From: Ornithobacterium rhinotracheale DSM 15997
GTDB taxonomy: Bacteria > Bacteroidota > Bacteroidia > Flavobacteriales > Weeksellaceae
Assembly: GCF_000265465.1 (NCBI RefSeq)
Contig: NC_018016.1
Coordinates: forward strand, 501,501-565,500
Length of the DNA stretch: 64,000 bases
Reading direction: 5' to 3'
Positions 1-9,094 of the stretch are shown here, in pieces. Below the pieces are notes generated by a model that worked only from the letters and a program-made list of their open reading frames with translations, did not search any database and was not told the origin of the DNA. How positions within the stretch are numbered: the stretch's first letter is position 1; every line of letters starts with the position of its first letter. The position numbers and the translations under genes were made by a program.

Positions 1-2975
1 CCTGGATCGTAGGTAGGTTGCAATCTGATTTTATTCCCCACTTGATAGGTGATGAAAAATGATAAATCGAAGTTTTTATATTTAAAGGTATTTGAAAAAC
101 CACCTGTGAGGTTTGGCTCAATGGCTCCTTCATATTTTAGATAAGATAAAGAATATTTTGTATCCAAGAAATCGGCACCTGCACTTTTGGCAAATTCAAA
201 ACCTTGAAACGGATAATCGCCAAAATAAAAACTCGGCAAGCCGTATTGGTCTAATCCTGTGAACTGGAAAGAGTACAACCCTCCTCGCGGACGCCCCACA
301 ACATTTCCTTTGCCCGTACCCGCTACTAGATCAAATGTATCTGGCGTGTTTCTAAGTCGAGTGATTTTCTGGTCGTAATACCCCATGGTGTACATTGCAG
401 TCCAAGAAAAATCTTGGGTTTTAATCGGTGTAGCATTCAAAGTAAATTCTACCCCTTTAGTATCCATGTCGGCAAAATTTGCAAATTTATAATATTCCCC
501 GCCGATGCCTGAGGTGCGTACCAAATCTATTAAATCAAATGATTTTCTCTGATACGCATCAATGGTGAAATTCCATCTATTTTTGAACAAGCCTACATCC
601 AAGCCCACATTAAGCTCATACATTTTCTCCCAAGTTAAATCTCTGTTTTCTAGATTTAAAAGTGATAATTGATTTTCTCTTTCCTTGGTAAGATAACGAT
701 TAGTAACGCCTGAAGTAAACACAGCTAATGAATTTATCGCACTTTCGCTCATTTTAGCCGTGAAACCATAACTGGCTCTCAAGGCTAAAGTATTAAGGTT
801 TGGCAATTTTTGAATAAATTCTTCTTTATCTAAATTCCATTTAGCTCCCACATTCCAAGTTGGCAACCAGCGAGATTGCGCTCCACGCCCAGAGATATTG
901 GCTCCTTCGTAATTTACCACCGCATTGATGATATATTTGCCTGCATAGCCATAAGTTGCATTTCCTGAAAAAGTTACACCACGATCTTTGATTCGGCTTA
1001 ATCCAAAATAAGCCTCGTTTTCGGTCTGTAATTTCTGGAACACCAATGGCGAAGTAATCACTTGATTGGCTCTATCGAAAAGCATTCCATAACCACTGAA
1101 TGGGTTGATTTCTCGATCGGTAGAACGAATTTCATTGAATCCATATAGTTTTAAATCATTTTCGCCCCATTGTTTTTCGTAGTCGAGCGATAGACGCACC
1201 AAGTAATTTTTTAATTTATTTTCTGTTTTATTAAAAATTCCACCTTCGGGCAAAATCACTTTTGGAAAATTATAATTTCCGTCATTTTCTCTAAACAAAT
1301 AAATGTTTTCGGCAAGCTCCACTGGATTATTGTCTGCTTGATATGCCAAAATCACATTAGAATTACTCTTTACCGTGTGCTCGCTAGAGGTACTTGCACG
1401 GCGTGCTACGGCAGTTAAATTCGCTACTAAATTAGGCTTAATTTTATATTCTAATTCGCCTTGAATTTTTAAATCAATGACATTAATATCTAAATAATTA
1501 TTATCGTATTCATTAAAGATATTGAACGGTGCCCAGTTGTTTCTGTAATAAAGATTGGGCAACATTGCACGAGTGGTGTTCAAGGCATAAGAAAACGGGT
1601 TGATGTCGAAATCACGCTCAAAACTACCGATATTTGTATTTTTCTTTTGTCTAAAAGTTCCTGGTGCTTTTTGATTTCGGAAGTTTCCTTGAATATTAAT
1701 ATTTGTTTTGAATTTATCGCTGATGAAATAAGTGTTTTTCACATTAGCCGTAAGTCGCTTCGTTTTATCGATAATGCTCCAGCCACCATCTGTGTAGTAG
1801 CCCAAAGATGCGTAATTAGCACTATTTTCGCCACCACCGCTAAAGTTTAAAGCCAAGGTGTGCGTAGGGCGCATTCTGAAAAGCTCGTTGAACCAATCGG
1901 TATCGGCATATTCAAACTTTCTTAAATAATTAGCAATGCTTTCTGGCGTATTGTCTAGTGCATAGGATTGTGTAGCCTCGTTAAAAGTCGTGAGGCTTTT
2001 ATACAAATTATAATAAGCTCCGCCTCGTCTGCCCATCAATGCCGAAGTCATATCAAAATAGCCTTTATTATGCATTTCGTTGTAAATCGACATGGTTTCT
2101 TGCGAGTTCAGCAAATCGTACTGATTATAGTTTGGACGAAGACGCACCGCCTGCTCATAAGAAAAATTGATGCGATTAGGCGTGTTTCTCCTCCCCGATT
2201 TTGTTGTAATAACGATCACTCCGTTCAGTGCACGCGCACCATACATAGAAGTTGCCGAGGCATCTTTCAAAACCTGAATATCCTCAATGTCCGACGGGTT
2301 GATGCCCGCAATGGCTGAACTGATAAGCGTAACAGCATCTCCCGAAACTAATTGATCAAAAGTCAAATTCACAATATCCTCATACACCGCGCCATCAATC
2401 ACCCAAAGTGGTTGCACATTGCTATTGATGGACGCCCCACCACGAATGTTGATTCTAGGTGCGGCACCAAAAGTTCCCGTAACATTTTGGATATTTAATC
2501 CCGCTACTCTCCCCTCAAGCAGGCGAGACACATCGGGAACCGCATCGATTTTGATTTCGCTCATTTTTACTTGGCTTGCCGCCCCTGTAAAAACACGATT
2601 TTTGATTTTTTTGTATCCCGTAACCACAAATTCATTAAGTGCAAGGGAAGATTCATCTTTAAGAACAAAGTCCTTTCTGGTAAAATTTTTAACTTTAAAA
2701 GATAGCTCCTGAAAACCTAATTGGTAAAAAGTTAACACATCTCCCACATTTGCTTTAATACTGAAATCTCCTTTTTTATTGGTAAGTGTTGTTTCTTTAG
2801 AATTTAAATTACTTACCAAGACTTCCTCAATTGGTCGCTTATGAGAATCCAGCACCACGCCTGAATATATCTGCTGAGCACTTAAATACTGCCCTAAAAA
2901 GAATATAAATAGTAAAAAACAATTTTTTCTAACATTAGTAAATTGTCCTAATAGATTAATCTTTTTCTTTTCCAT
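1..2975 (-). CDS. SusC/RagA-type TonB-dependent outer-membrane receptor (3' end outside window)
   Basis: The reading frame stays open from ATG at 2975 to the window edge, about 991 residues without the C-terminal end of the barrel. An N-terminal hydrophobic signal ends in LGQYLSAQ. It is followed by a carboxypeptidase-regulatory-like domain (roughly residues 40-110), a TonB-box-like stretch ending FVVTGY, and a plug domain with INIRGGASI and the SusC hallmark LKDASATSMYGARALNGV; the rest is beta-barrel. Such proteins import oligosaccharides or peptides with a SusD lipoprotein, whose gene normally lies just downstream and would here be left of the window. The substrate cannot be read from the sequence. 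A -7 box lies at 3004-3011. The family call is secure. Confidence 0.93.
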   Translation of the reverse strand, partial: MEKKKINLLGQFTNVRKNCFLLFIFFLGQYLSAQQIYSGVVLDSHKRPIEEVLVSNLNSKETTLTNKKGDFSIKANVGDVLTFYQLGFQELSFKVKNFTRKDFVLKDESSLALNEFVVTGYKKIKNRVFTGAASQVKMSEIKIDAVPDVSRLLEGRVAGLNIQNVTGTFGAAPRINIRGGASINSNVQPLWVIDGAVYEDIVNLTFDQLVSGDAVTLISSAIAGINPSDIEDIQVLKDASATSMYGARALNGVIVITTKSGRRNTPNRINFSYEQAVRLRPNYNQYDLLNSQETMSIYNEMHNKGYFDMTSALMGRRGGAYYNLYKSLTTFNEATQSYALDNTPESIANYLRKFEYADTDWFNELFRMRPTHTLALNFSGGGENSANYASLGYYTDGGWSIIDKTKRLTANVKNTYFISDKFKTNINIQGNFRNQKAPGTFRQKKNTNIGSFERDFDINPFSYALNTTRAMLPNLYYRNNWAPFNIFNEYDNNYLDINVIDLKIQGELEYKIKPNLVANLTAVARRASTSSEHTVKSNSNVILAYQADNNPVELAENIYLFRENDGNYNFPKVILPEGGIFNKTENKLKNYLVRLSLDYEKQWGENDLKLYGFNEIRSTDREINPFSGYGMLFDRANQVITSPLVFQKLQTENEAYFGLSRIKDRGVTFSGNATYGYAGKYIINAVVNYEGANISGRGAQSRWLPTWNVGAKWNLDKEEFIQKLPNLNTLALRASYGFTAKMSESAINSLAVFTSGVTNRYLTKERENQLSLLNLENRDLTWEKMYELNVGLDVGLFKNRWNFTIDAYQRKSFDLIDLVRTSGIGGEYYKFANFADMDTKGVEFTLNATPIKTQDFSWTAMYTMGYYDQKITRLRNTPDTFDLVAGTGKGNVVGRPRGGLYSFQFTGLDQYGLPSFYFGDYPFQGFEFAKSAGADFLDTKYSLSYLKYEGAIEPNLTGGFSNTFKYKNFDLSFFITYQVGNKIRLQPTYDP

Positions 2976-3003
2976 TCAATAAATTACTTATCACTAAACG
3001 CGA

Positions 3004-3011
3004 CAAATTTA
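3004..3011 (-). promoter_or_regulatory. -7 box (TAAATTTG) for the SusC-type gene
   Basis: Reading the minus strand, TAAATTTG matches the Bacteroidota TAnnTTTG element 28 nt before the start codon. The -33 position holds only TTTT. Confidence 0.55.
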
Positions 3012-3070
3012 AAAATTTATTTTATTTAGAAAAAATAAAAATAAGGATTTTTATTAAGCTTTTATTTACA

Positions 3071-3103
3071 AAAAAATCCGCTTAAATATGATTTAAGCGG
3101 ATT
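3071..3103 (-). terminator. Intrinsic terminator of dnaJ
   Basis: A perfect 13-bp inverted repeat (3075-3087 and 3091-3103) with a 3-nt loop is followed on the minus strand by a run of seven T. It lies 24 nt after the dnaJ stop codon. Confidence 0.9.
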
Positions 3104-3126
3104 CACATTATTCAATAAAATAATTA

Positions 3127-4245
3127 CTAATCAAAAAGATTCTTTACGCGATCAAAGAATGATTTAGATTTACATTCCTCGCTCGGAGCAAATCGCTCGT
3201 CTCCTCGCATTTTTTTGAAAAACTCTTCTTGTTCTCTGGTCAATTTCTCTGGAATATATGCGTTCACATGCACGAACAAGTCTCCCGTTCCGTAGCCTTC
3301 AAGACTTGGCAAGCCTTTACCTTTTAGTCTTAAAACTTTACCACTCTGGGTTCCTTTCTCAATTGCAATTTTCACCTTGCCTGTTGCAGTAGGCACCTCT
3401 GCCTCGGCTCCAAGCACTACATCTGGCAAACCTACATTTAGATCATAATGCAGATTATTCCCGTCACGATGTAGGGTATCGTGCGGTTCCTCTTCGATTA
3501 CTACAAGTAAATCTCCAGGCACACCCCCCATTGGTGCATCATTACCTTTTCTTCGCACTTGCAATTGGATTCCTTCTCTTGCACCTGCAGGGATTTTGAT
3601 TTCTACGGTTTCGTCACTTTTTACTAAACCTTGATTATTAGCACCTGGCGGAATATGATCTGGAATTTTCCCTGTTCCGCGACAAGTGCCGCAAGTTGTG
3701 GCTGTTTGCATTTGCCCTAACATGGTATTTACCACGCGCACCTGCTGACCTCGACCGTGGCAAGTAGGACAGGTTTTAAAGCTCACCCCTTCGGCTAATT
3801 TCAAACGCGTAACTTTCACTTTTTTAGTAACGCCTTCTACCATTTCACGGAGGTTGATTTTCACTCGGATTCTAAGATTGGAGCCACGCTGCTCTCTTGC
3901 ACGGGCACCTCCGCCCCCGAAACCTCCTCCGAAGCCTCCGCCAAATCCAAAAATATCACCAAATTGGGCAAAAATATCTTCCATATTCATGCCTCCGCCA
4001 AATCCTCCGCCTGCGGCACCGCCCACGCCAGCATGACCAAACTGATCATAGCGAGCACGCTTATTATCGTCGCTTAGGACTTCGTAGGCTTCTGCAGCTT
4101 CTTTAAATTTCTCTTCGGCTTCTTTGTCGCCTGGATTTCTATCTGGGTGATATTTTAATGCTACTTTGCGGTATGCTTTTTTTATTTCAATAGTTGTTGA
4201 TGTCCTAGTTACACCTAAGACATCGTAATAATCTCTTTTAGACAT
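3127..4245 (-). CDS. dnaJ: Chaperone protein DnaJ (Hsp40)
   Basis: DnaJ is the J-domain co-chaperone that delivers unfolded clients to DnaK and stimulates its ATPase. The 372-residue protein has a J domain (about 1-70, HPD at 33-35), a Gly/Phe-rich linker (about 73-115), a cysteine-rich region and the C-terminal substrate-binding domains. The zinc region has only two CxxCxGxG motifs, CPTCHGRG (159-166) and CGTCRGTG (185-192). By alignment with the E. coli protein these are motifs 2 and 3 (zinc centre II), so centre I is missing. I believe this reduced form is common in Flavobacteriia. The gene lies 20 bp after grpE, so the two probably form a stress operon. Confidence 0.98.
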   Translation of the reverse strand: MSKRDYYDVLGVTRTSTTIEIKKAYRKVALKYHPDRNPGDKEAEEKFKEAAEAYEVLSDDNKRARYDQFGHAGVGGAAGGGFGGGMNMEDIFAQFGDIFGFGGGFGGGFGGGGARAREQRGSNLRIRVKINLREMVEGVTKKVKVTRLKLAEGVSFKTCPTCHGRGQQVRVVNTMLGQMQTATTCGTCRGTGKIPDHIPPGANNQGLVKSDETVEIKIPAGAREGIQLQVRRKGNDAPMGGVPGDLLVVIEEEPHDTLHRDGNNLHYDLNVGLPDVVLGAEAEVPTATGKVKIAIEKGTQSGKVLRLKGKGLPSLEGYGTGDLFVHVNAYIPEKLTREQEEFFKKMRGDERFAPSEECKSKSFFDRVKNLFD

Positions 4246-4265
4246 AATATCTTATTTCTCGCTTC

Positions 4266-4814
4266 TTATTTCCCTACCACTACTTTTGGATACCTAATCA
4301 CTTTATCACCCAAGGTATAGCCCGTAGACACTACATCTACTAATTTGCCTTTTAGGCTATCGTCTGGTGCAGGAATCTGCGTAATGGCTTCATGCTTGTC
4401 GGCATCAAACTCATCGCCTGCCTTCACATCCATTGCCTTTAAGTGCTTTTTGCTTAAAACTTCTCTCAACTTATTTTGAATCAGTTGCACGCCTTCCACT
4501 AATTGTGTATCCTCCGATTTTTCAATCTCTTTCATAGCTCTTTCAAAATCATCTAACACAGGAAGAAGGTCTAAAAGCAATTTCTCATTAGCCAATAAGA
4601 CAAAGTCTTCTTTCTCCTTGCGAGAGCGTTTTTTATAGTTTTCGAACTCGGCATACAAGCGCATAAATTTATCTTTCTCTTCTTGTAGCGTAGCTTTCAA
4701 TTCTTCTTGCAAATCCTTTGCTGTAGTTTCTTGAGCATCTACAGATTCGTTATTCTCAGCGTTTTGTATATCTTCTGCGCCTTGTTCTGGCGTTAATTTT
4801 TCTTCTTCGTTCAT
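4266..4814 (-). CDS. grpE: Nucleotide exchange factor GrpE
   Basis: GrpE releases ADP from DnaK and works with DnaJ in protein folding. I chose ATG at 4814 (protein beginning MNEEEKLT, 182 residues), which gives the usual family length. The frame stays open to 5039, but that extension is Lys/Ile/Asn-rich and looks like translated intergenic DNA. An acidic, poorly ordered N-terminus (to about 50) is followed by a long coiled coil with the family signature around EFENYKKR. The beta-domain at the end includes the GDEFDADKHEAIT stretch. It is the first gene of grpE-dnaJ and is divergent from the S46 peptidase gene. Confidence 0.96.
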   Translation of the reverse strand: MNEEEKLTPEQGAEDIQNAENNESVDAQETTAKDLQEELKATLQEEKDKFMRLYAEFENYKKRSRKEKEDFVLLANEKLLLDLLPVLDDFERAMKEIEKSEDTQLVEGVQLIQNKLREVLSKKHLKAMDVKAGDEFDADKHEAITQIPAPDDSLKGKLVDVVSTGYTLGDKVIRYPKVVVGK

Positions 4815-4901
4815 AAACTTATGTTTGTTTAGCTTTTGACAAATTTTTTGCCAAGTCTTATTTAGTGACATTCTGGCAGATTTACATTTAATTTTCGGGT
4901 G

Positions 4902-4909
4902 CAAAAATA
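4902..4909 (-). promoter_or_regulatory. Possible -7 box (TATTTTTG) for grpE-dnaJ
   Basis: TATTTTTG on the minus strand matches TAnnTTTG, 87 nt before the grpE start. No good -33 element is visible. A CIRCE-like operator was not seen. Confidence 0.35.
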
Positions 4910-4980
4910 AGCCTAAAATCCTGAATCTTTCTATTTTTAAGCCATTAATCTTATTTGATTTAGCATTTAAGCTAATTTTT

Positions 4981-5011
4981 TTTGTGATATGCCTACATTT
5001 ATTTAGTTTTG
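4981..5011 (+). promoter_or_regulatory. Full Bacteroidota promoter for the S46 peptidase gene
   Basis: TTTG at 4981-4984, exactly 19 bp, then TAGTTTTG at 5004-5011. This is the full -33/-7 consensus, 34 nt before the ATG. Confidence 0.85.
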
Positions 5012-5045
5012 TTGACTTAAAACGATTTAATAATTTCAAAAAAAT

Positions 5046-7202
5046 ATGAAAAAATCTATTTTTAGTATCGCAATGCTCTTAATCGGGAGCCTTGCTTGGG
5101 CCGACGAAGGTATGTGGCTCATGACATTTATTGAAAGATTGAAGTACACCGATTGGCAAAAAGAGGGGTTGCACCTTACGCCAGAAGAAATCTACAGCGT
5201 GAACAATGCAAGTTTGAAGGATGCTGTGGTGAGCTTCAATGGCTACTGTACTGGTGAATTGGTTTCCGACAAAGGTTTGATTTTCACCAATCACCACTGC
5301 GGATACGAAACAATTGCAGAGCTTTCTACTCCAGAGAACGATTATTTAAACAATGGTTTCTGGGCAAAATCTCACGAAGAGGAATTGAAGCCTGAAAGTC
5401 TCTATGTTCGTTTTCTTGTACGCATGGGCGATGCTACCGATAGAATTTTGAAAAAATTAAATCCAAACATGTCTGAAGATGAGCGCCAAGCTGTGATTAA
5501 AGCAGAGTTTAAAGCCATCGATAATGAAAATAATGAAAACGGAAAATATATCGTAGAAACTAAATCTTTCTTCGGAGGAAATGAATTCTACTATTTCGTG
5601 TATCAAGACTATACCGATGTTCGTTTAGTGGGAACGCCGCCACAATCTATTGGTAAATTCGGAGGGACTACAGACAACTGGGAATGGCCTCGCCACACAG
5701 GGGACTTTTCTATCTTTAGAGTTTATGGAGACAAAGATGGCAATCCTGCCCCTTACTCAAAAGACAATGTGCCTTTAAAGCCAAAATATTCTTTACCGAT
5801 TAAGCTTACTGGCGTTCAGCCAAATGATTTCGCAATGACTATCGGGTACCCTGGTAGCACTCAGCGTTATATGACTTCGTTTGGTATTGAGCAAGCTCTT
5901 GACATCGAATTCCCTGCTTGGATCGAAGCAGCTGGAGCAGCAAGAAGCGCGATAAAAGAAAACATGGATAGAGATAGAAAGATCGCGATTGATTACGCTT
6001 CTAAATACGCTAGCATCGACAACTACTGGAAAAACAGAATAGGCATGAGCGAGGCTTTGAAAAAATTAAATACCAAAGGTAAAAAAATTGAAATCGAAAA
6101 GAGATTTACTGATTGGGTAAACCAAACACCTGAGCGCAAAGCCAAATATGGTAAGGTTCTAGAAAGCATTAAATACACTTACGAAAACGGAAACGAATTT
6201 GTAAAAAACAGAACTTATCTAATTCGTGGAATTTTACAAGGCAGTGGGGCACTTAGAAAAGCTTATGAGTTTGGGCAATTATTCGATTTCTACAATCAAC
6301 AATCACCTGAAAACAAAGAGCGTATTCTTGAAAAATTAGAACAAAATCTAAAAGAAGAGTTCTCTACTTATAACGAAAAAACGGAGGAAGACATTCTTGC
6401 TGCAACACTTAAAGTCTATGTAGACAATGTTTCTAGCAAATATGTTCCTGCTTTTCTAGTTGATATTAAGAAAGATTACAATAATGACTTTAAAGCTTAT
6501 GTTGTAAACTTGTTTAATCAATCTGCATTCACCAGCCCATCTAATATCATTAGCTTCTTTAAAAATGCAAAACCTACAGATGTGGCAAACGACCCGCTTT
6601 ATATGCTTGCAGAAGGCATATACAATGCTTACAGAAATGTCCCTGCAGAACAAAAAGAGCTTAAAGATATTTATGCTAAAAACTATCGCCTATTCCTAGA
6701 AGGTCTAATGGCATCTCAGCCAAACAAAGCCTTTTATCCAGATGCCAACTTCACCATGCGATTGAGCACAGGAAAAGTAATCGGATTGCCAGAAAACCCA
6801 AAACGCCCAAGCGATGTAAAAAGCAATTACTACACTACGCTAAAAGGCTTGATGCGCAAATATTTACCAAAAGACGAAGAGTGGGATATTCCTACACAAC
6901 TCATCAAACTACACAACACAGATGACTTTGGAGAATATGCCAACCCAGACGGCTCTATGCCAGTTGCCTTCCTAACAGACAACGACATCACAGGAGGAAA
7001 CTCTGGTTCGCCAGTAATCAGCGGAAATGGAGAGCTCATCGGTATCGCATTCGACGGGAACTGGGAAGCAATGAGTGGCGACATCGAATACGAAGAAAAA
7101 TTACAAAGAACCATCGTGGTAGACATCCGCTATGTATTATTTGTGATTGACAAATTCGCAGGAGCTAAAAACCTCATCCAAGAAATGAAATTGGTGAGAT
7201 AA
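5046..7202 (+). CDS. S46 family dipeptidyl-peptidase (DPP7-like)
   Basis: S46 enzymes are periplasmic serine exopeptidases that release dipeptides from oligopeptides, feeding amino-acid users such as flavobacteria. The 718-residue protein has a signal peptide (cleavage near LAWA/DEG). The catalytic triad is readable: His84 in NHHCGY, Asp220 in RHTGDFS and Ser653 in GGNSGSP. The residue 18 after the catalytic Ser is Gly671 (in IAFDGNWE). In Porphyromonas numbering this is position 673, where Gly is typical of DPP7 (hydrophobic P1) and Arg of DPP11 (acidic P1), so I favour the DPP7 type. It has its own promoter and terminator. The family is certain; the subtype rests on one residue. Confidence 0.95.
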   Translation: MKKSIFSIAMLLIGSLAWADEGMWLMTFIERLKYTDWQKEGLHLTPEEIYSVNNASLKDAVVSFNGYCTGELVSDKGLIFTNHHCGYETIAELSTPENDYLNNGFWAKSHEEELKPESLYVRFLVRMGDATDRILKKLNPNMSEDERQAVIKAEFKAIDNENNENGKYIVETKSFFGGNEFYYFVYQDYTDVRLVGTPPQSIGKFGGTTDNWEWPRHTGDFSIFRVYGDKDGNPAPYSKDNVPLKPKYSLPIKLTGVQPNDFAMTIGYPGSTQRYMTSFGIEQALDIEFPAWIEAAGAARSAIKENMDRDRKIAIDYASKYASIDNYWKNRIGMSEALKKLNTKGKKIEIEKRFTDWVNQTPERKAKYGKVLESIKYTYENGNEFVKNRTYLIRGILQGSGALRKAYEFGQLFDFYNQQSPENKERILEKLEQNLKEEFSTYNEKTEEDILAATLKVYVDNVSSKYVPAFLVDIKKDYNNDFKAYVVNLFNQSAFTSPSNIISFFKNAKPTDVANDPLYMLAEGIYNAYRNVPAEQKELKDIYAKNYRLFLEGLMASQPNKAFYPDANFTMRLSTGKVIGLPENPKRPSDVKSNYYTTLKGLMRKYLPKDEEWDIPTQLIKLHNTDDFGEYANPDGSMPVAFLTDNDITGGNSGSPVISGNGELIGIAFDGNWEAMSGDIEYEEKLQRTIVVDIRYVLFVIDKFAGAKNLIQEMKLVR

Positions 7203-7227
7203 ATACATAAAAATCATATTTTTACAG

Positions 7228-7264
7228 AATAGACAATCTTAGCTTTAAGGTTGTCTATTTTTTT
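7228..7264 (+). terminator. Intrinsic terminator of the S46 peptidase gene
   Basis: Arms AATAGACAA (7228-7236) and TTGTCTATT (7251-7259) are followed by a T run to 7264. Confidence 0.88.
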
Positions 7265-7301
7265 AACTAAAGAAATGCACTAAAAATATTTTGAAAAAAT
7301 A

Positions 7302-7331
7302 TTGCTGAATTAAAAATAAATAGTATATTTG
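7302..7331 (+). promoter_or_regulatory. Promoter of tRNA-Leu(CAA)
   Basis: TTG at 7302-7304, 19 bp, then TATATTTG at 7324-7331, ending 12 nt before the tRNA. The box and the ten bases after it are identical to those at the tRNA-Gly/Leu promoter (31841-31848 and the bases below). Confidence 0.85.
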
Positions 7332-7343
7332 CAATCCGTTTCA

Positions 7344-7427
7344 GCCCGAGTGGCGGAACTGGTAGACGCGCTGGATTCAAAATCCAGTGGTAGCAATACC
7401 GTGCCGGTTCGATTCCGGCCTCGGGTA
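7344..7427 (+). tRNA. tRNA-Leu, anticodon CAA
   Basis: This 84-nt class II tRNA has acceptor arms GCCCGAG and CTCGGGT with discriminator A, and a long variable arm. The anticodon stem CTGGA/TCCAG encloses the loop TTCAAAA, so the anticodon is CAA and it reads UUG. CCA is not encoded. It borders the accessory island, but no copy of its 3' end was seen at the far side of the island. Confidence 0.97.
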
Positions 7428-7430
7428 CAG

Positions 7431-7473
7431 AAAAGCCTCTTAATCTTTTGATTTTGAGGCTTTTTGTTTTTTT
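7431..7473 (+). terminator. Terminator of tRNA-Leu(CAA)
   Basis: Arms AAAAGCCTC (7431-7439) and GAGGCTTTT (7456-7464) are followed by T-rich DNA to 7473, just before the end of the convergent invertase gene. Confidence 0.85.
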
Positions 7474-7476
7474 CAC

Positions 7477-8088
7477 TTAAAATTCTATTTTTTCCATATT
7501 TTGTCGCTTAACAAAACTTGAAACAGTGAGACGATGAACACCCAAAATTCTACCAATTGCCGAATACGAAACTTTTTTTTCTAATAATTCTTGTATTTTT
7601 TTCTCTTGACCGGTAAGTTTGGTTTTGGACGATTTACTCCCCTTGGGTCTTCCGAGAACTACGCCCTCTGCTCTCTTACGCGCTAAAGCTTCCTTGGTAC
7701 GCTGAGAAATTAGATTACGCTCTATCTCTGCCGATAACCCAAAAGCAAATGCCAATACTTTTGAATTAATATCGCTCCCTAATCGATAATTATCTTTTAT
7801 CGTCCAGACTTGGATATCTCTGTTCATACACTCGTTTAGCACCCCCATGATCATTAATAAATTCCGTCCCAAACGTGAAAGCTCCGAGCAAATCAAAATA
7901 TCTCCTGGCTTCATTTTCTTTAGCAGCTTTCCCAGCTTTCTCTCCTCTACTTTTTTGGAGCCAGAGATAGTTTCCTCTATCCATTTATTGATTAGGATTT
8001 CTTGTTTTTCGCAAAAATTGTTGATTTCATAGCGTTGATTTTCCACTGTTTGCTTGTCTGTGCTTACTCTGATGTAACCGTAAATCAT
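7477..8088 (-). CDS. Mpi-family serine DNA invertase
   Basis: This site-specific recombinase of 203 residues inverts DNA between short inverted repeats through a phosphoserine-DNA intermediate. The resolvase/invertase catalytic domain (about 1-140) has nucleophile Ser9 in YIRVSTDKQ, and Arg72 and Arg75 in SRLGRN. A long helix with SAEIERNLISQRT follows, then a linker GRPKGSKSS and a C-terminal helix-turn-helix (about 160-195). It closely resembles the Bacteroides fragilis Mpi 'master invertase' family as I remember it. The start codon is 88 bp from an inverted-repeat copy that also lies inside the neighbouring methyltransferase gene, so that gene is the obvious local target. Mpi itself acts at many sites, so other targets are possible. 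There is only a weak -7-like box (CAACTTTG, 8137-8144). Confidence 0.93.
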   Translation of the reverse strand: MIYGYIRVSTDKQTVENQRYEINNFCEKQEILINKWIEETISGSKKVEERKLGKLLKKMKPGDILICSELSRLGRNLLMIMGVLNECMNRDIQVWTIKDNYRLGSDINSKVLAFAFGLSAEIERNLISQRTKEALARKRAEGVVLGRPKGSKSSKTKLTGQEKKIQELLEKKVSYSAIGRILGVHRLTVSSFVKRQNMEKIEF

Positions 8089-8175
8089 AATTTAATTGTA
8101 TTTGTTATTATATTTCTATTTTGGTTTAATTTATTCCAAAGTTGATGAATATAATACAGACTATTAAATTATAAC

Positions 8176-8202
8176 TAAATTCAGCGATTATTTTAATCAA
8201 AA
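8176..8202 (+). repeat. Inverted-repeat copy 1 (candidate invertase crossover site)
   Basis: 27 bp that match the reverse complement of 10533-10559 with one mismatch (C versus G at the seventh base) and a perfect 20-bp core (8183-8202). It contains the dyad GATTA-TTT-TAATC (8186-8198). Flanking DNA differs between copies. Both copies are in the same codon phase of homologous reading frames, so exchange anywhere in the repeat keeps the frame. Confidence 0.85.
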
Positions 8203-9094
8203 GGCTAGTATTTGTAATTTTTCGAGTGAAAGCTGGATTATCCTCAGCGAAATTGAAAAAAGCATAAAAGAGAAAATTGAAGCCATAGGTACTCCGCTCA
8301 AAGATTGGGATATTAATATCTATAGAGGAATTCTTACGGGATACAACGAAGCATTTATTATAAACGGAGAAAGAAAAGACGAGCTAATTGCGCAAGACCC
8401 AAAATCTGCCGAAATTATAAGACCCTTATTGCGTGGAAGAGATATAAAGCGATATTCTTATGAATTTGCGGATTTATATCTTCTTTTTATTCCTTGGCAT
8501 TTCCCATTGCATGAAGATACGACCATAAAAGGAGCTTCTCTTAAAGCAGAAAAAGAATTTGAAAAACAATACCCAGCTGTTTATAATCACTTACTTAAAT
8601 ACAAAGATAGATTATGTAAAAGAAATAAGGCTGAAACAGGAATAAGATATGAATGGTATGCTCTTCAGCGTTGGGGAGCAAATTATTGGGAGGATTTTTA
8701 TAAACAAAAAATTGTTTGGAAAAGAGTCGGCTCTAAAATTCGTTTTTCATTCGATGAAAATCATTTATTTGCATTAGATAGTACTTGTTTTGCTACTGGT
8801 AAATTTATGAAATTTTTAGTAGCATTTTTAAATTCATCAATAGGGAACTACATGTTAAAAGATTCTCCTAAAACAGGGACAGGAGATTTGCTTATTAGTG
8901 TGCAAGCTATATCCCCCCTTTTAATCCCTAAGCCTAAATCTGAAACTTTAAAGAAAATAGAAAAACTCATTGAAAATATTATATCATTGAATAAAAAAGA
9001 TTTTTTCAAAGAAGAAGAAAAAATAGATAATATTTTAAATGAAATTTACAACTTCACAGAAGAAGAAATTAATTACATAAAAGATAAATTATGA
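8177..9094 (+). pseudogene. Silent alternative target-recognition cassette of the methyltransferase
   Basis: The frame is open from 8168, just after an in-frame TAA at 8165-8167, to 9094. It encodes about 304 residues homologous to residues 831-1112 of the methyltransferase at 9710-13048. Shared segments include the FNQ stretch at the repeat, PLKDWD, TGYN, LRGRDIKRY and EDFYKQKI. The central part, expected to contact DNA bases, differs strongly. There is no ATG before the conserved region and no methyltransferase domain, so as it stands it cannot make a working enzyme; the only early start is TTG at 8429. Homology begins exactly at the 27-bp repeat. I read it as a stored specificity module to be joined to the active gene by inversion. 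A simple gene remnant is the alternative, but the intact frame argues against decay. Confidence 0.85.

Noticed and set aside
4815-5039. N-terminal extension of GrpE by 75 codons
   Set aside because: Composition is like AT-rich intergenic DNA, the shorter start gives the family length, and the region must hold the divergent promoters.
4815-5045. CIRCE operator before grpE-dnaJ
   Set aside because: No 9-bp inverted repeat of the CIRCE type is present.
8429-9094. A complete 221-residue gene starting at TTG 8429
   Set aside because: Homology to the methyltransferase continues upstream in frame to the 27-bp repeat, and the segment is only a C-terminal fragment.
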